Shown piece by piece: positions 8,981 through 16,647 of a stretch of DNA of 64,000 nucleotides. How positions within the stretch are numbered: the first letter of the stretch is position 1; the number at the start of each line of letters is the position of its first letter. This DNA comes from Enterococcus termitis (GTDB lineage Bacteria > Bacillota > Bacilli > Lactobacillales > Enterococcaceae), in contig NZ_MIJY01000001.1 in assembly GCF_001730305.1 (NCBI RefSeq), forward strand, positions 1 through 64,000. Reading direction: 5' to 3'. The notes under the pieces were generated by a model. That model was not told the DNA's origin. It searched no databases and saw only the letters and a list, made by a program, of their open reading frames with translations. Both the position numbers and the translations under genes were made by a program.

Positions 8981-9748
8981 ATGTATTATTTTGAAGACAC
9001 ACTAGAAAAAGGTCATAAAGATGATTTGATCCTTCCTTCTTCTGCGATGATGTATGACGGTGTGTATATCGAAAAAATGATCGACGGATATCGGACCTTA
9101 GCAGTTACCGGCAGAGAAATGTTATCGCTGGATATTGAAACACAAAATACACAAGTTGGAAGTGTCAAATTAAATCAAAAACTACCTGCCAGAACAATCA
9201 AAGTAACCTACCAGTTAACAGGAAAAACTGCGCAGGATCTACAAAAAAAATACCATCGATTAATGCAGTTGCTTTATAGAGAAGAAGATGTGGAGCTTCG
9301 TTTTAAAGATGAACTAGAGTATCACTATTATGGTCAATACGTCACAACAGATGAGGTTCGTGGAGATACGAACAATATTATTGCTAGCTTTGACATACTT
9401 TGTAACGATCCTAAAAAATACTCACTTCTTTTGACGACAGGTGGACAAATTACAACCTATCTTCCTTACCCAGTAACTCCTGAAAAAATTACTGTGACAA
9501 TCGCAAAATTTGGTCCATTGATGATTCAAAATGCAGATAAAATGATCAAAATCACTAGTTACAATTTAAATGCAGACGATCAAATCATTTTTGATTTCTT
9601 AAAAGGAAAAGTATTTGTAAATGGTATCGACCAAACATTTTTACTGGATCTGGAAAGCGATTTTGAGAATTTTCAGATTCAAGAAGGACAAACTATCACC
9701 TGTTCAAATGGACAAATGATGATTTCTTATCGGGAGGTACAATTATGA
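8981..9748 (+). CDS. Distal tail protein (Dit), siphophage tail component
   Basis: 255 residues. The N-terminus (DGVYIEKMIDGYRTLAVTGREML) and the segment RTIKVTYQLTGKTAQDL followed by FKDELEYHYYGQY fit the Sipho_tail/Dit family, which forms the hexameric hub joining tube and tip and anchoring receptor-binding proteins. It is preceded by GAAGGAGG and overlaps the next gene by ATGA, so the two are translationally coupled. Confidence 0.85.
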   Translation: MYYFEDTLEKGHKDDLILPSSAMMYDGVYIEKMIDGYRTLAVTGREMLSLDIETQNTQVGSVKLNQKLPARTIKVTYQLTGKTAQDLQKKYHRLMQLLYREEDVELRFKDELEYHYYGQYVTTDEVRGDTNNIIASFDILCNDPKKYSLLLTTGGQITTYLPYPVTPEKITVTIAKFGPLMIQNADKMIKITSYNLNADDQIIFDFLKGKVFVNGIDQTFLLDLESDFENFQIQEGQTITCSNGQMMISYREVQL

Positions 9749-12549
9749 CGAGTGTTTATTTTTTTGATGAACAGCAGCACTTACTTCGTATCGTAAATGA
9801 AAAAGAGCTAGTGGAAGTTGTTCAAGAAAAAGAGATTACAACAAATAAAGAGGAATTGTTGAAAGATACTTTAAATGTTTCGACTATCTATGATGAAGAA
9901 TTGAAGGCAGCCTCTTATATGGCTGTTAAAGAAAGTTCAGAATCCTATAGTTTGTATCGTATCATTACCGACAGTGAAGATAAAAATATCTTCTCATTTG
10001 TAGGGATTGCCTTTGCACCTGATGAATTGGATTCTTACGTTGTGAAAAATGTTTCGGTAAAAAATACAGCGATTAAAACAACACTTCAAAAATTACTAGT
10101 AGATACTGAGTGGCAAGTCGGTAAAGTAGACAGTGGTTTACCTTCAATAACAGCTGATTTTAGCTACTTGTCGATTCGTGATGCGTTGAAAGAGCTTCAA
10201 ACAAAAGGCTGTGAGATTCTCTTTAAATATAAAATCGATGGAATCGGTATTACAGAAAAATGGGTGGAAGTTTATCAAGAAATCGGTGAACGAAGTAATC
10301 AGCGTTTTACTTATGGAGATAAAGCGCTAAGCATTGTGAAAGAACAAGATCGTAATCAAGTCTATACAAGTTTAATTGGTCGAGGCCAAGGAGAAGACGT
10401 GGGCGATGGTAAAGGGAAACGAACAGAGTTTACCGCTATCGAATGGAAAAAAGCGAATGGTGATCCGTTAGACAAACCTAAAGGACAAAACTGGCTGGAA
10501 TTTCCTGAAATGACCAAGCAATATGGTATCCCATTAAAAAATGGCGGCATGAGAAAAAGAGAGAAAGTAATTACATTCGATGAAATAGAAGATCCAAAGG
10601 AACTACTTCAACAAACCTATACATCACTTGTCGATTATTCTCGTCCGTTGACCCAATTTAAAACAGAAATTCTAGGTGGAGATACGATTGGCAATACAGT
10701 AACGATCCATCATCATGAACGCAACTATCATTATCAAACGCGAATTTTTAAAGTCAAGATCGATCATCTAACTGGAAAAGTCGAAGCAGGTTTGGGAGAT
10801 AACATCACAAAAAGTATGTCAAAGGCAGCTTCTGATTTAAAAGGAAATGTAGCTTCTTTAGAAGAAAAAAAGATGACTTTTTATGATTCAGAAGAAATTT
10901 CGAAGTGGCAAGATGATATCATTCGCGGTGCTAAAGGCGGATCAATCAAATTAATGAACGGAATCGAAACAGGAAAGTCCAATAGTCGTGAGCCGTATCA
11001 GATGGTATTTATGAATGGGGATTCGTTAGAAAAAAGTACCAATTTTTTAGTAATGAATTCGGATGGTATTGGCTTTGTGAAAGACAATTTTGCCAATAAA
11101 CCGAAAACAGCGTGGACCATTGACGGAAAGTTTAATGCGGATTTTATTCAAGCAGGAACTTTAGAAGGAGTCAATGTTCAAACGAAAAGTGACAACACCT
11201 TTCAAATCAAGTTGCAATCAAACGGAACCATAGCGTTTAGAAATCAAAAGAGAAATGAAGAAGAAGCGTGGATCGGTGCAACGGTAAATCGCGAAACAAA
11301 CGAACCTGTGGGGGTTTCCATATGTCAGATCCCTGGGTATCAGTTTTCAATCGGATCGGCTGTTTCAAAAGAAGAGCGAGCACCTGGGGCTGTATTTGAA
11401 ATTCCTAAAGAATCTAATGCAAACAAGAAAATATGGCGCTTGCATGGCCAAGGAGAAATCAATGGTGACGTAAATATCAATGGTAATCTAAACATTAAAG
11501 GTAAATTATTTCTAAACGGCAAAGAAATCACTGGCAACGGTAACGGTAGTGGAGGCAATGGCGGAACTGGCGGAGGTTATCCACCCGAAGTAACGACACA
11601 AACAGATAAATTTGCTTGGGATTTATGGAGCTTTTTGACCAGTAATGGCTATAGCCCAGCAGCTGCGGCTGGTATCTTGGGAAATGTTCAACAAGAAACA
11701 GGTGGAACGATGGATCCAGATACCGATCAATTTGACGGACCAGCTTATGGTTTAGTTCAATGGGATGGTTCGAGTTATCCACTTGTAGGAAGTCCAACAT
11801 GGGATGGTCGTGAGTATGTGAAGCGTTTGGTTGGAGCAGCTGGCATTACAAATGACTACAAATCAACTTTAGCACAAGCAAAATTGATTGATTGGTGTAT
11901 GTACAATGGTCAATGGATCGGTGTAGTCAATCCGACAAGTGTTAATGCTTTTAAGTCGATTGCAGATCCAGCAACAGCGGCCTATGCTTTTGAAATGAAT
12001 TTTGAACGTCCTGAAAATGCTCACCCAGAAAGACAAGGCTATGCCCAAGAATGGTATAACAGGTTTAAAGACTTAAAACCGTCGACAGGAGCTGGAAAAG
12101 CTGGGTTGGAACATTTAGACTCCCTAGTTGGCCAGTATTGGGGAAATGGACAATGTTATGCTGTACCAGCAGAATATTCAGGGTTTCTAGGCGGTTGTGG
12201 ATTAGATGCCGGTACTAAATATGGTTTGAGCCATGTGGTCGGTAATACGTCGGCAGCAGCGGATATAGGCAGTTCTTATGATTGGGCAGCAGTCGGTTGG
12301 AAAGTTATCTACCAACCAGAGTATAAGGATCTAGTAGTGGGGGCAATCATCAATTGGAAACGTGGTGGAAATATCGGCGGTTTCAATGTTGACTATTCCT
12401 ATGGACACACTGGTGTTATTAGAGGATTAGTAGCTGGCGGCTTCCAAACCTATGAACAAAATATCGGTAAGGGAAAAATTATAGAAAGATACGAACGTAC
12501 CTGGGTCGGATCAAGTGAAATCAGTTCAATTGTCATTCCACCCAAATAA
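9745..12549 (+). CDS. Tail-associated lysin (Tal/prophage endopeptidase) with lysozyme-like and CHAP-like domains
   Basis: 934 residues in four parts. Residues ~1-370 are a siphophage Tal/gp27-like hub domain. Residues ~370-596 are a beta-rich tip region. A Gly/Asn/Ser linker covers ~597-612. Residues ~620-775 are a phage tail lysozyme-like domain (LTSNGYSPAAAAGILGNVQQET, then YGLVQWDG). Residues ~785-930 are a CHAP-like amidase with candidate catalytic Cys in GNGQCYAVPAEY and His in YSYGHTGVI, then YEQN. The protein would sit at the tail tip and cut peptidoglycan glycan and peptide bonds during penetration. It is the only cell-wall hydrolase in the module. Confidence 0.88.
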   Translation: MTSVYFFDEQQHLLRIVNEKELVEVVQEKEITTNKEELLKDTLNVSTIYDEELKAASYMAVKESSESYSLYRIITDSEDKNIFSFVGIAFAPDELDSYVVKNVSVKNTAIKTTLQKLLVDTEWQVGKVDSGLPSITADFSYLSIRDALKELQTKGCEILFKYKIDGIGITEKWVEVYQEIGERSNQRFTYGDKALSIVKEQDRNQVYTSLIGRGQGEDVGDGKGKRTEFTAIEWKKANGDPLDKPKGQNWLEFPEMTKQYGIPLKNGGMRKREKVITFDEIEDPKELLQQTYTSLVDYSRPLTQFKTEILGGDTIGNTVTIHHHERNYHYQTRIFKVKIDHLTGKVEAGLGDNITKSMSKAASDLKGNVASLEEKKMTFYDSEEISKWQDDIIRGAKGGSIKLMNGIETGKSNSREPYQMVFMNGDSLEKSTNFLVMNSDGIGFVKDNFANKPKTAWTIDGKFNADFIQAGTLEGVNVQTKSDNTFQIKLQSNGTIAFRNQKRNEEEAWIGATVNRETNEPVGVSICQIPGYQFSIGSAVSKEERAPGAVFEIPKESNANKKIWRLHGQGEINGDVNINGNLNIKGKLFLNGKEITGNGNGSGGNGGTGGGYPPEVTTQTDKFAWDLWSFLTSNGYSPAAAAGILGNVQQETGGTMDPDTDQFDGPAYGLVQWDGSSYPLVGSPTWDGREYVKRLVGAAGITNDYKSTLAQAKLIDWCMYNGQWIGVVNPTSVNAFKSIADPATAAYAFEMNFERPENAHPERQGYAQEWYNRFKDLKPSTGAGKAGLEHLDSLVGQYWGNGQCYAVPAEYSGFLGGCGLDAGTKYGLSHVVGNTSAAADIGSSYDWAAVGWKVIYQPEYKDLVVGAIINWKRGGNIGGFNVDYSYGHTGVIRGLVAGGFQTYEQNIGKGKIIERYERTWVGSSEISSIVIPPK

Positions 12550-12573
12550 TCATTTTTAGAAAGGAGTGAGTGA

Positions 12574-13449
12574 ATGTCTATCGTGTATCCATTTTTTTTA
12601 TCAATAACACAACCAAATGACAACATCCCAACGATGGTGATTCGTCAATTTGACGAAGGCACTCAAGTACTGGATGTCACTATAACGGAACATGGAAAAC
12701 CAAAAGACATTTCCAATTTAATCCCTCTTTTCTGCGTGAAGCAAGGTCATCATGCTGGCTTAGGTTTATCAGAACAAAAAGTCACAAAGATCATCGATGC
12801 AAAAAAAGGGAAGCTTCAATACACATTAACAAATTATGATATGCAGTCGGTAGGTGAAAATACCGCATATTTCAGCTTTAGAGAACTACAAGAAGATTTA
12901 AGCTGGCGCCAACAATTTTCCACCAGAGATTTTACTTATCAAGTAAAAGAAAGTATCTATGAGGATGGAATCAAAGACAGTAATTACATCTGGACTTTTG
13001 AAGAAATCTTGCGCTATTTTACAGAATGGGTGAAAACTTGTCAGGAAATCTACGATGACTGGTATTTAGTCGCACAGGCTGAACTACAGCGAATCATAAG
13101 TGAATTTCAAGGCTGGATCACTTCGAGTCAAGAGCGTTATGATCAATGGACAGCAGTTCAAAGAGCCGAATTTGACGAGTGGTTTGCCTCTATCAAAGCG
13201 ATTTTAGACGAAAATGTCGCTGGGAATCTTTTAAATTTAATCGAGGAACTCAAACAGTCACATTTTACCTTAAAAAGCGGAGAGACGGGAATCTTGCGAA
13301 CGATTCGTGATGATAAGTTCAGTTTGAATCGTACAGTAACAAAAGTCGGCACAGTTCCACATGCAAAAGAGGTTTCCGCATTAGTGATCGCTGAAATCGA
13401 TAGTCAGCAGCAAGATACTTTCTTCTTAAGAAAGGTGGGGTCAATTTAA
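12574..13449 (+). CDS. Baseplate upper protein, BppU-like
   Basis: 291 residues. The N-terminal ~110 residues (VIRQFDEGTQVLDVTITEHGKPKDIS, then FCVKQG) fit the BppU N-terminal domain that docks fibres on the baseplate. The middle is a long coiled coil rich in Trp and acidic residues (EWVKTCQEIYDDWYLVAQAELQ and two similar units), as in fibre stalks. The C-terminus ends RKVGSI, encoded by the Shine-Dalgarno of the next gene. It starts the receptor-binding block. Confidence 0.8.
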   Translation: MSIVYPFFLSITQPNDNIPTMVIRQFDEGTQVLDVTITEHGKPKDISNLIPLFCVKQGHHAGLGLSEQKVTKIIDAKKGKLQYTLTNYDMQSVGENTAYFSFRELQEDLSWRQQFSTRDFTYQVKESIYEDGIKDSNYIWTFEEILRYFTEWVKTCQEIYDDWYLVAQAELQRIISEFQGWITSSQERYDQWTAVQRAEFDEWFASIKAILDENVAGNLLNLIEELKQSHFTLKSGETGILRTIRDDKFSLNRTVTKVGTVPHAKEVSALVIAEIDSQQQDTFFLRKVGSI

Positions 13450-13679
13450 TGGCGAATGAAGTAGAAATAAAAAAAGTCATGGAAACTGACGCAACAGGAA
13501 TTAAACGTCAAATCTTTCCAGAAACACATGTTAGTGCGATTCTTGGATTGGACAAAATTGAAACAGCAGGAACCGGTGTAACTTCCATTAACGGAAAAAC
13601 TGGAGATATTACATTAACAGCTAAGGATCTAGGGGTCCAAGGCACAAACATAACAATAGATAAGGTGGGAACAGTATGA
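13449..13679 (+). CDS. Small tail fibre/accessory module protein
   Basis: 76 residues. The N-terminal part ([18 protein letters not shown]) is related to the beginnings of the two following proteins ([24 protein letters not shown]), so these are paralogous baseplate-docking modules. The middle contains [16 protein letters not shown], common in phage fibres. It ends DKVGTV, encoded by the next ribosome-binding site. The start overlaps the stop of the BppU gene by one base. Confidence 0.6.
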   Translation: MANEVEIKKVMETDATGIKRQIFPETHVSAILGLDKIETAGTGVTSINGKTGDITLTAKDLGVQGTNITIDKVGTV

Positions 13680-13996
13680 CAGATATCGTTGAATTAAAAA
13701 GTGATGGTGTTGTTGTTTACCCTAAAACACATGTCAGTGCAGTTGAAGGGATCACGACAATCAAAGGAGAAAAAGGAGACGCGGGTCCAGCAGGCCCGCA
13801 AGGACTTACAGGAGCACAAGGACCTCAGGGAGAAAAAGGGGCAACAGGAGCAACCGGCCCCCAAGGACCAGCAGGAACAAATGCAACAACGACAGCTGTT
13901 GCAACACAAACAGTAAATGGCTTGATGAGTGCACTAGACAAGAAAAAATTGGATACATTACCAACAATAACTTTCAGTAAGGTGGGATCAGTATAA
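13676..13996 (+). CDS. Collagen-like tail fibre protein
   Basis: 106 residues. After the shared docking segment ([12 protein letters not shown]) come about 13 consecutive Gly-X-Y triplets ([20 protein letters not shown] onward), which should form a trimeric collagen-like stalk. Then follow [23 protein letters not shown] and a terminal SKVGSV. Overlaps its neighbours by ATGA and by one base, so expression is coupled. Collagen-like stalks are common in phage fibres of lactic acid bacteria. Confidence 0.75.
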   Translation: MTDIVELKSDGVVVYPKTHVSAVEGITTIKGEKGDAGPAGPQGLTGAQGPQGEKGATGATGPQGPAGTNATTTAVATQTVNGLMSALDKKKLDTLPTITFSKVGSV

Positions 13997-14478
13997 TGGC
14001 AGATATCGTACAATTAGAAGAAAAAGGAAATTTACTTTATCCGAAGACACATACTTCAGCAGTTGAGGGTTTGAAAGCAGAATTTGAAAATCTATCAAAA
14101 AATGTTCAACCTAAAGTGGATGATAAAGAGTTATGGTCTGGAGCGTGGTACGGTGGGCAAGGACAGGTAACGACTCCTAGTAAGCCATTATCCAGTTGTA
14201 CTAACGGATGGATTTTACAATGGGAAGGATACTCAGAACAAGGAGCTCCAAATTCATCAGCTTTTCAATTTATTTATATTCCAAAACAATTTGGGATATA
14301 TCATCAAGGGCGTGGAGTAGTTTGTATGATAAATTCTTACAATGGAGGAAATCCTCAAGTAAAATATCTGTATGTTTATAATGATAAATTATCTGGACAT
14401 GCAAACAACGCTTTAGATAAAGATACAACAGGTAAAGGCACTAAAATGTATGTTTTAACGAAAATTTATGAGTATTAG
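13996..14478 (+). CDS. Receptor-binding tail fibre protein (C-terminal knob)
   Basis: 160 residues: the docking segment YPKTHTSAVEGL, a short helix, then a C-terminal globular domain starting LWSGAWYGGQGQVTTPSKPL, with GWILQWEGYS and KYLYVYNDKLSGH. This pattern matches the receptor-binding heads of siphophages of streptococci and enterococci, which bind cell-surface polysaccharide. It is the last gene of the tail module and is followed by a terminator. The specific receptor cannot be inferred. Confidence 0.72.
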   Translation: MADIVQLEEKGNLLYPKTHTSAVEGLKAEFENLSKNVQPKVDDKELWSGAWYGGQGQVTTPSKPLSSCTNGWILQWEGYSEQGAPNSSAFQFIYIPKQFGIYHQGRGVVCMINSYNGGNPQVKYLYVYNDKLSGHANNALDKDTTGKGTKMYVLTKIYEY

Positions 14479-14489
14479 TATATGACAAA

Positions 14490-14522
14490 AAACTGGCTGA
14501 TAAACATCAGCCAGTTTCTTTT
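14490..14522. terminator. Terminator closing the tail module
   Basis: Perfect stem AAACTGGCTGA (14490-14500) / TCAGCCAGTTT (14507-14517) with a downstream CTTTTT run. It lies 12 bases after the last fibre gene and 3 bases from the tRNA 3' end, so it can stop transcripts from either side. Confidence 0.85.
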
Positions 14523-14524
14523 TA

Positions 14525-14598
14525 TACGCCAAGAGAGATTCGAACTCCCGACCGCTCGCTTAGAAGGCGAGTGCTCTATCCAGCTGAGCTATTGGCGC
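14525..14598 (-). tRNA. tRNA-Arg (anticodon UCU)
   Basis: Read on the minus strand: acceptor GCGCCAA (from 14598) pairs with TTGGCGT (14532-14526), with a G-U first pair. The D-arm is AGCTCAGCTGGATAGAGC, the anticodon stem-loop is CTCGCCTTCTAAGCGAG with anticodon TCT, and the T-arm contains GGTTCGAATC-like sequence (GAGTTCGAATCTC). CCA is not encoded. Its 3' end faces the phage tail module, the usual orientation for a tRNA used as a phage attachment site. Confidence 0.95.
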
Positions 14599-14716
14599 AT
14601 GAATAACACAACAAAATTTATTATAATGAACATGGAAAACAAAGTCAATCATTAATTAGAAATAACACCAAAGTTTTTTTCATAATACCCATAAAGACAG
14701 AAAAATCAAGTTTTCA

Positions 14717-14745
14717 TTGACTCTCTATCTATATTTTGATATAGT
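14717..14745 (+). promoter_or_regulatory. Promoter of the rplU-prp-rpmA operon
   Basis: TTGACT (14717-14722), a 17-base spacer, and TATAGT (14740-14745): a near-consensus sigma-A promoter, as expected for ribosomal protein genes. Confidence 0.85.
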
Positions 14746-14754
14746 ATTAATGTT

Positions 14755-14855
14755 GTAATTGTGGTCTCCACAGCTACAACCGCACAGAACAAGTTTTTAA
14801 GTATGATGTTCTATCATCACTTGGGATGGCGAGTCTAAGTCTAGAAGAAGGAGGT
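14755..14855 (+). ncRNA. Probable ribosomal protein L21 leader
   Basis: The ~110-base untranslated region between promoter and rplU contains GTGGTCTCCACAGC, a second paired segment and the strong Shine-Dalgarno AAGGAGGTG (14847-14855). An L21 autoregulatory leader is known at this position in Firmicutes. Assignment rests on position and general resemblance; I could not fold it or compare it with the family model. Confidence 0.55.
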
Positions 14856-14865
14856 GCTGTATAGC

Positions 14866-15174
14866 ATGTACGCAATTATCAAAACTGGTGGTAAACAAGT
14901 AAAAGTTGAGGTAGGTCAAGCAATTTACGTTGAAAAATTAGACGTAGAAGCTGGCGAAAAAGTTGTTTTTGACGAAGTTATCTTAGTGGGTGGCGAATCT
15001 ACGAAAGTAGGAGCTCCAACTGTCGCAGGTGCAACTGTCGAAGGAACTGTAGAAAAACACGGCAAACAAAAGAAAGTCGTGACTTTCAAATACAAACCTA
15101 AAAAACACACTCACCGTAAACAAGGTCACCGTCAACCATATACAAAAGTCGTGATCGAAGCAATCAACGCATAA
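14866..15174 (+). CDS. rplU: 50S ribosomal protein L21
   Basis: 102 residues from ATG 14866, placed 11 bases after AAGGAGGTG; an upstream in-frame start at 14854 is inside that ribosome-binding site and is rejected. [15 protein letters not shown] at the start and [21 protein letters not shown] near the end are hallmarks of L21. It binds 23S rRNA in the large subunit. First gene of rplU-prp-rpmA. Confidence 0.98.
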   Translation: MYAIIKTGGKQVKVEVGQAIYVEKLDVEAGEKVVFDEVILVGGESTKVGAPTVAGATVEGTVEKHGKQKKVVTFKYKPKKHTHRKQGHRQPYTKVVIEAINA

Positions 15175-15208
15175 TTCTTTTAAGTTGCATAGGAAAGAAG
15201 GCCTATCA

Positions 15209-15553
15209 ATGATTAAAAGTTCTTTTAAACGAAATGACGCAGGTCAAATCGTTTCATTTGAAGTAACAGGGCATGCAGAAGCAGGTCCATACGGCAGTGA
15301 TGTCGTTTGTGCAGCAGTGTCTGCATTAACGATCAGTACAGTCAATGGGATTGATGCATTAGCTGGTTTTGAACCGATTGTAGAAACCAATGATGATGAA
15401 GGTGGTTACCTTTATGTCGAAGTGCTTTCTAATGCTAATCAGGAACAAACCAATATCGCCCAAATTCTCTTGGAAAATCTTTTATTAGGTTTACAAGCAG
15501 TCGAACAAGAAAATCTTGAATTTATTCAAGTCAAAACCATAAACGAAAAATAG
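15209..15553 (+). CDS. prp: Ribosomal-processing cysteine protease Prp
   Basis: 114 residues from ATG 15209 (GAAAGAAGG upstream). Catalytic His in VTGHAEAGPYGSD and catalytic Cys in DVVCAAVSALT are both present with the family spacing. Prp removes the N-terminal extension of L27 in Firmicutes, a step needed for active ribosomes. It lies between rplU and rpmA as usual, and L27 here carries the matching cleavage motif. Confidence 0.95.
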   Translation: MIKSSFKRNDAGQIVSFEVTGHAEAGPYGSDVVCAAVSALTISTVNGIDALAGFEPIVETNDDEGGYLYVEVLSNANQEQTNIAQILLENLLLGLQAVEQENLEFIQVKTINEK

Positions 15554-15565
15554 GAGGTGCAGACG

Positions 15566-15853
15566 ATGTTACTAAATATGAATTTACAATTATTCGCCCA
15601 TAAAAAAGGTGGAGGTTCTACTTCCAATGGTCGTGATTCAGAATCTAAACGCTTAGGCGCTAAGAGTGCTGATGGCCAAACAGTTACTGGTGGATCAATT
15701 TTATACCGTCAACGCGGAACTAAAATTTACCCTGGTGCTAATGTAGGTATTGGTGGCGATGACACTTTATTTGCAAAAGTAGACGGTGTAGTACGTTTTG
15801 AACGTAAAGGCCGCGATAAAAAACAAGTGTCTGTTTATCCAGTCGCTCAATAA
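15566..15853 (+). CDS. rpmA: 50S ribosomal protein L27 with Prp-cleaved extension
   Basis: 95 residues from ATG 15566 after TAGGAGGTG. The N-terminus [17 protein letters not shown] carries the Firmicutes extension; Prp is expected to cut between Phe10 and Ala11, leaving AHKKGGG as mature end near the peptidyl transferase centre. The remainder ([21 protein letters not shown]) is typical L27. Last gene of the operon, followed by a strong terminator. Confidence 0.98.
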   Translation: MLLNMNLQLFAHKKGGGSTSNGRDSESKRLGAKSADGQTVTGGSILYRQRGTKIYPGANVGIGGDDTLFAKVDGVVRFERKGRDKKQVSVYPVAQ

Positions 15854-15868
15854 TAATTGAACTAATTG

Positions 15869-15906
15869 GCTCTATCCCTTGTCTTGTAAGGGATAGAGCT
15901 TTTTTA
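15869..15906 (+). terminator. Terminator of the rplU-prp-rpmA operon
   Basis: Perfect stem GCTCTATCCCTT / AAGGGATAGAGC (15888-15899) followed by TTTTTT. Confidence 0.95.
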
Positions 15907-15998
15907 TTTGTATGAAGCTGTTTGACTTTGTTTCATCTAAAAGTTAGCAAATTCATTGATAACTTTGATAAAAGCTCACCGAAAAACCAACCCTTTTT

Positions 15999-16253
15999 TA
16001 TGAGGAACTATTGAAAAATACGAGTATCCTTGAAATGAGTGGGAATTCAAAAAACGGTAAAATTTATCGTCAGTGAATAATTGACGTCGAACCCACGTTC
16101 ATCTTTTTAAAGGATTATTTAGACGTTACTCGGTTCTCTGTTTGAGTAAAATAGCAGACACACAAAATTGGATTTACACTGATGGCTGCAAATTTAAGAA
16201 AATACAGGCTAAGTCAGCTACACCAACTAAGGCTGTTTCTCCCAATAAACTAA
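15999..16253 (+). pseudogene. Decayed insertion-sequence transposase C-terminus
   Basis: In one frame, read through several stop codons, the translation gives YEELLKNTSILEMSGNSKNG, KIYRQ-stop-IIDVEPTFIFLKDYL, then VTRFSV and HKIGFTLMAANLRKYR. The segments 'IDVEP.F..LK', 'TRFSV' and 'IGF.LMA.NLRKY' are the usual end of DDE transposases of the IS1182-like type. Internal stops near 16077, 16143 and 16152 make it non-functional. No start, N-terminal half or terminal repeats were identified. It separates the ribosomal operon from the RiPP cluster and is a likely trace of how that cluster arrived. Confidence 0.6.
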
Positions 16254-16302
16254 AATAGAAGGCTGAAAATCGTAAAAGGATTTTCAGCCTTCTATTTTAG
16301 TT
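16247..16302. terminator. Perfect 24-bp inverted repeat, probable bidirectional terminator
   Basis: Arms AACTAAAATAGAAGGCTGAA... (16247-16270) and its exact reverse complement (16279-16302) are separated by about eight bases. The first arm overlaps the end of the transposase remnant, so it may have been the terminator of that IS. T-richness is modest on both sides. The stretch 16303-16500 after it holds no gene I can see. Confidence 0.55.
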
Positions 16303-16503
16303 GTCTAGAGCTTTATGTCCTAAGTTCAAAAAAATTTAACTGTTAAATCTGAGTTTTAGAACATGATAGCTTTTACAAGCAGCGTTAAACAGGTAGTCAC
16401 TAAACAAGTACCTCAGTGAAAGAATTAATGTGAGAAAATAACTCTTTTTATTTGAGTATTATCAAAAAAATAGGGTTAAAAGGGACAGTCACATTTTTCA
16501 TGA

Positions 16504-16562
16504 ACAGTTAGGATAAAAATCTCAACACGTAAAGTTATCTAGATTGAACAAATAAGTATGAT
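16504..16562 (+). promoter_or_regulatory. Candidate activator-dependent promoter of the precursor genes
   Basis: A good -10 TATGAT (16557-16562) lacks a good -35 box at the right spacing, as expected if an activator is needed. Upstream lie ACAGTTAGG (16504-16512) and a weaker AAAGTTATC (16531-16539), each containing AGTTA. ACAGTTAGG resembles AgrA/LytTR half-sites of staphylococci. The 27-base separation is longer than the usual ~21, so the assignment is tentative. Confidence 0.3.
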
Positions 16563-16647
16563 AAACAAGATGATGTGTAAAATACGAAAATCAAATGGGT
16601 TATTAAGGTACAGTATGGGTGTAGTAAAAAATGAAAGGAGAATAGTC

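Noticed and set aside
13694-13916. Reading frames of 71 codons overlapping the collagen-like fibre gene on both strands
   Set aside because: Frame shadows produced by the Gly-X-Y repeat DNA; no start signals.
14755-14855. T-box or tRNA-like structure upstream of rplU
   Set aside because: No T-box consensus; position and a Shine-Dalgarno-proximal fold fit an L21 leader better.
16153-16256. Short ORF with KIADTQNWIYTDGCKFKK before the inverted repeat
   Set aside because: It overlaps the transposase remnant in another frame, lacks a start, and the remnant frame explains the sequence better.
16558-16647. N-terminal extension of precursor 1 from ATG 16558 (82 residues)
   Set aside because: No Shine-Dalgarno, unlike ATG 16648; the extension overlaps the likely -10 box and has no counterpart in copy 2.
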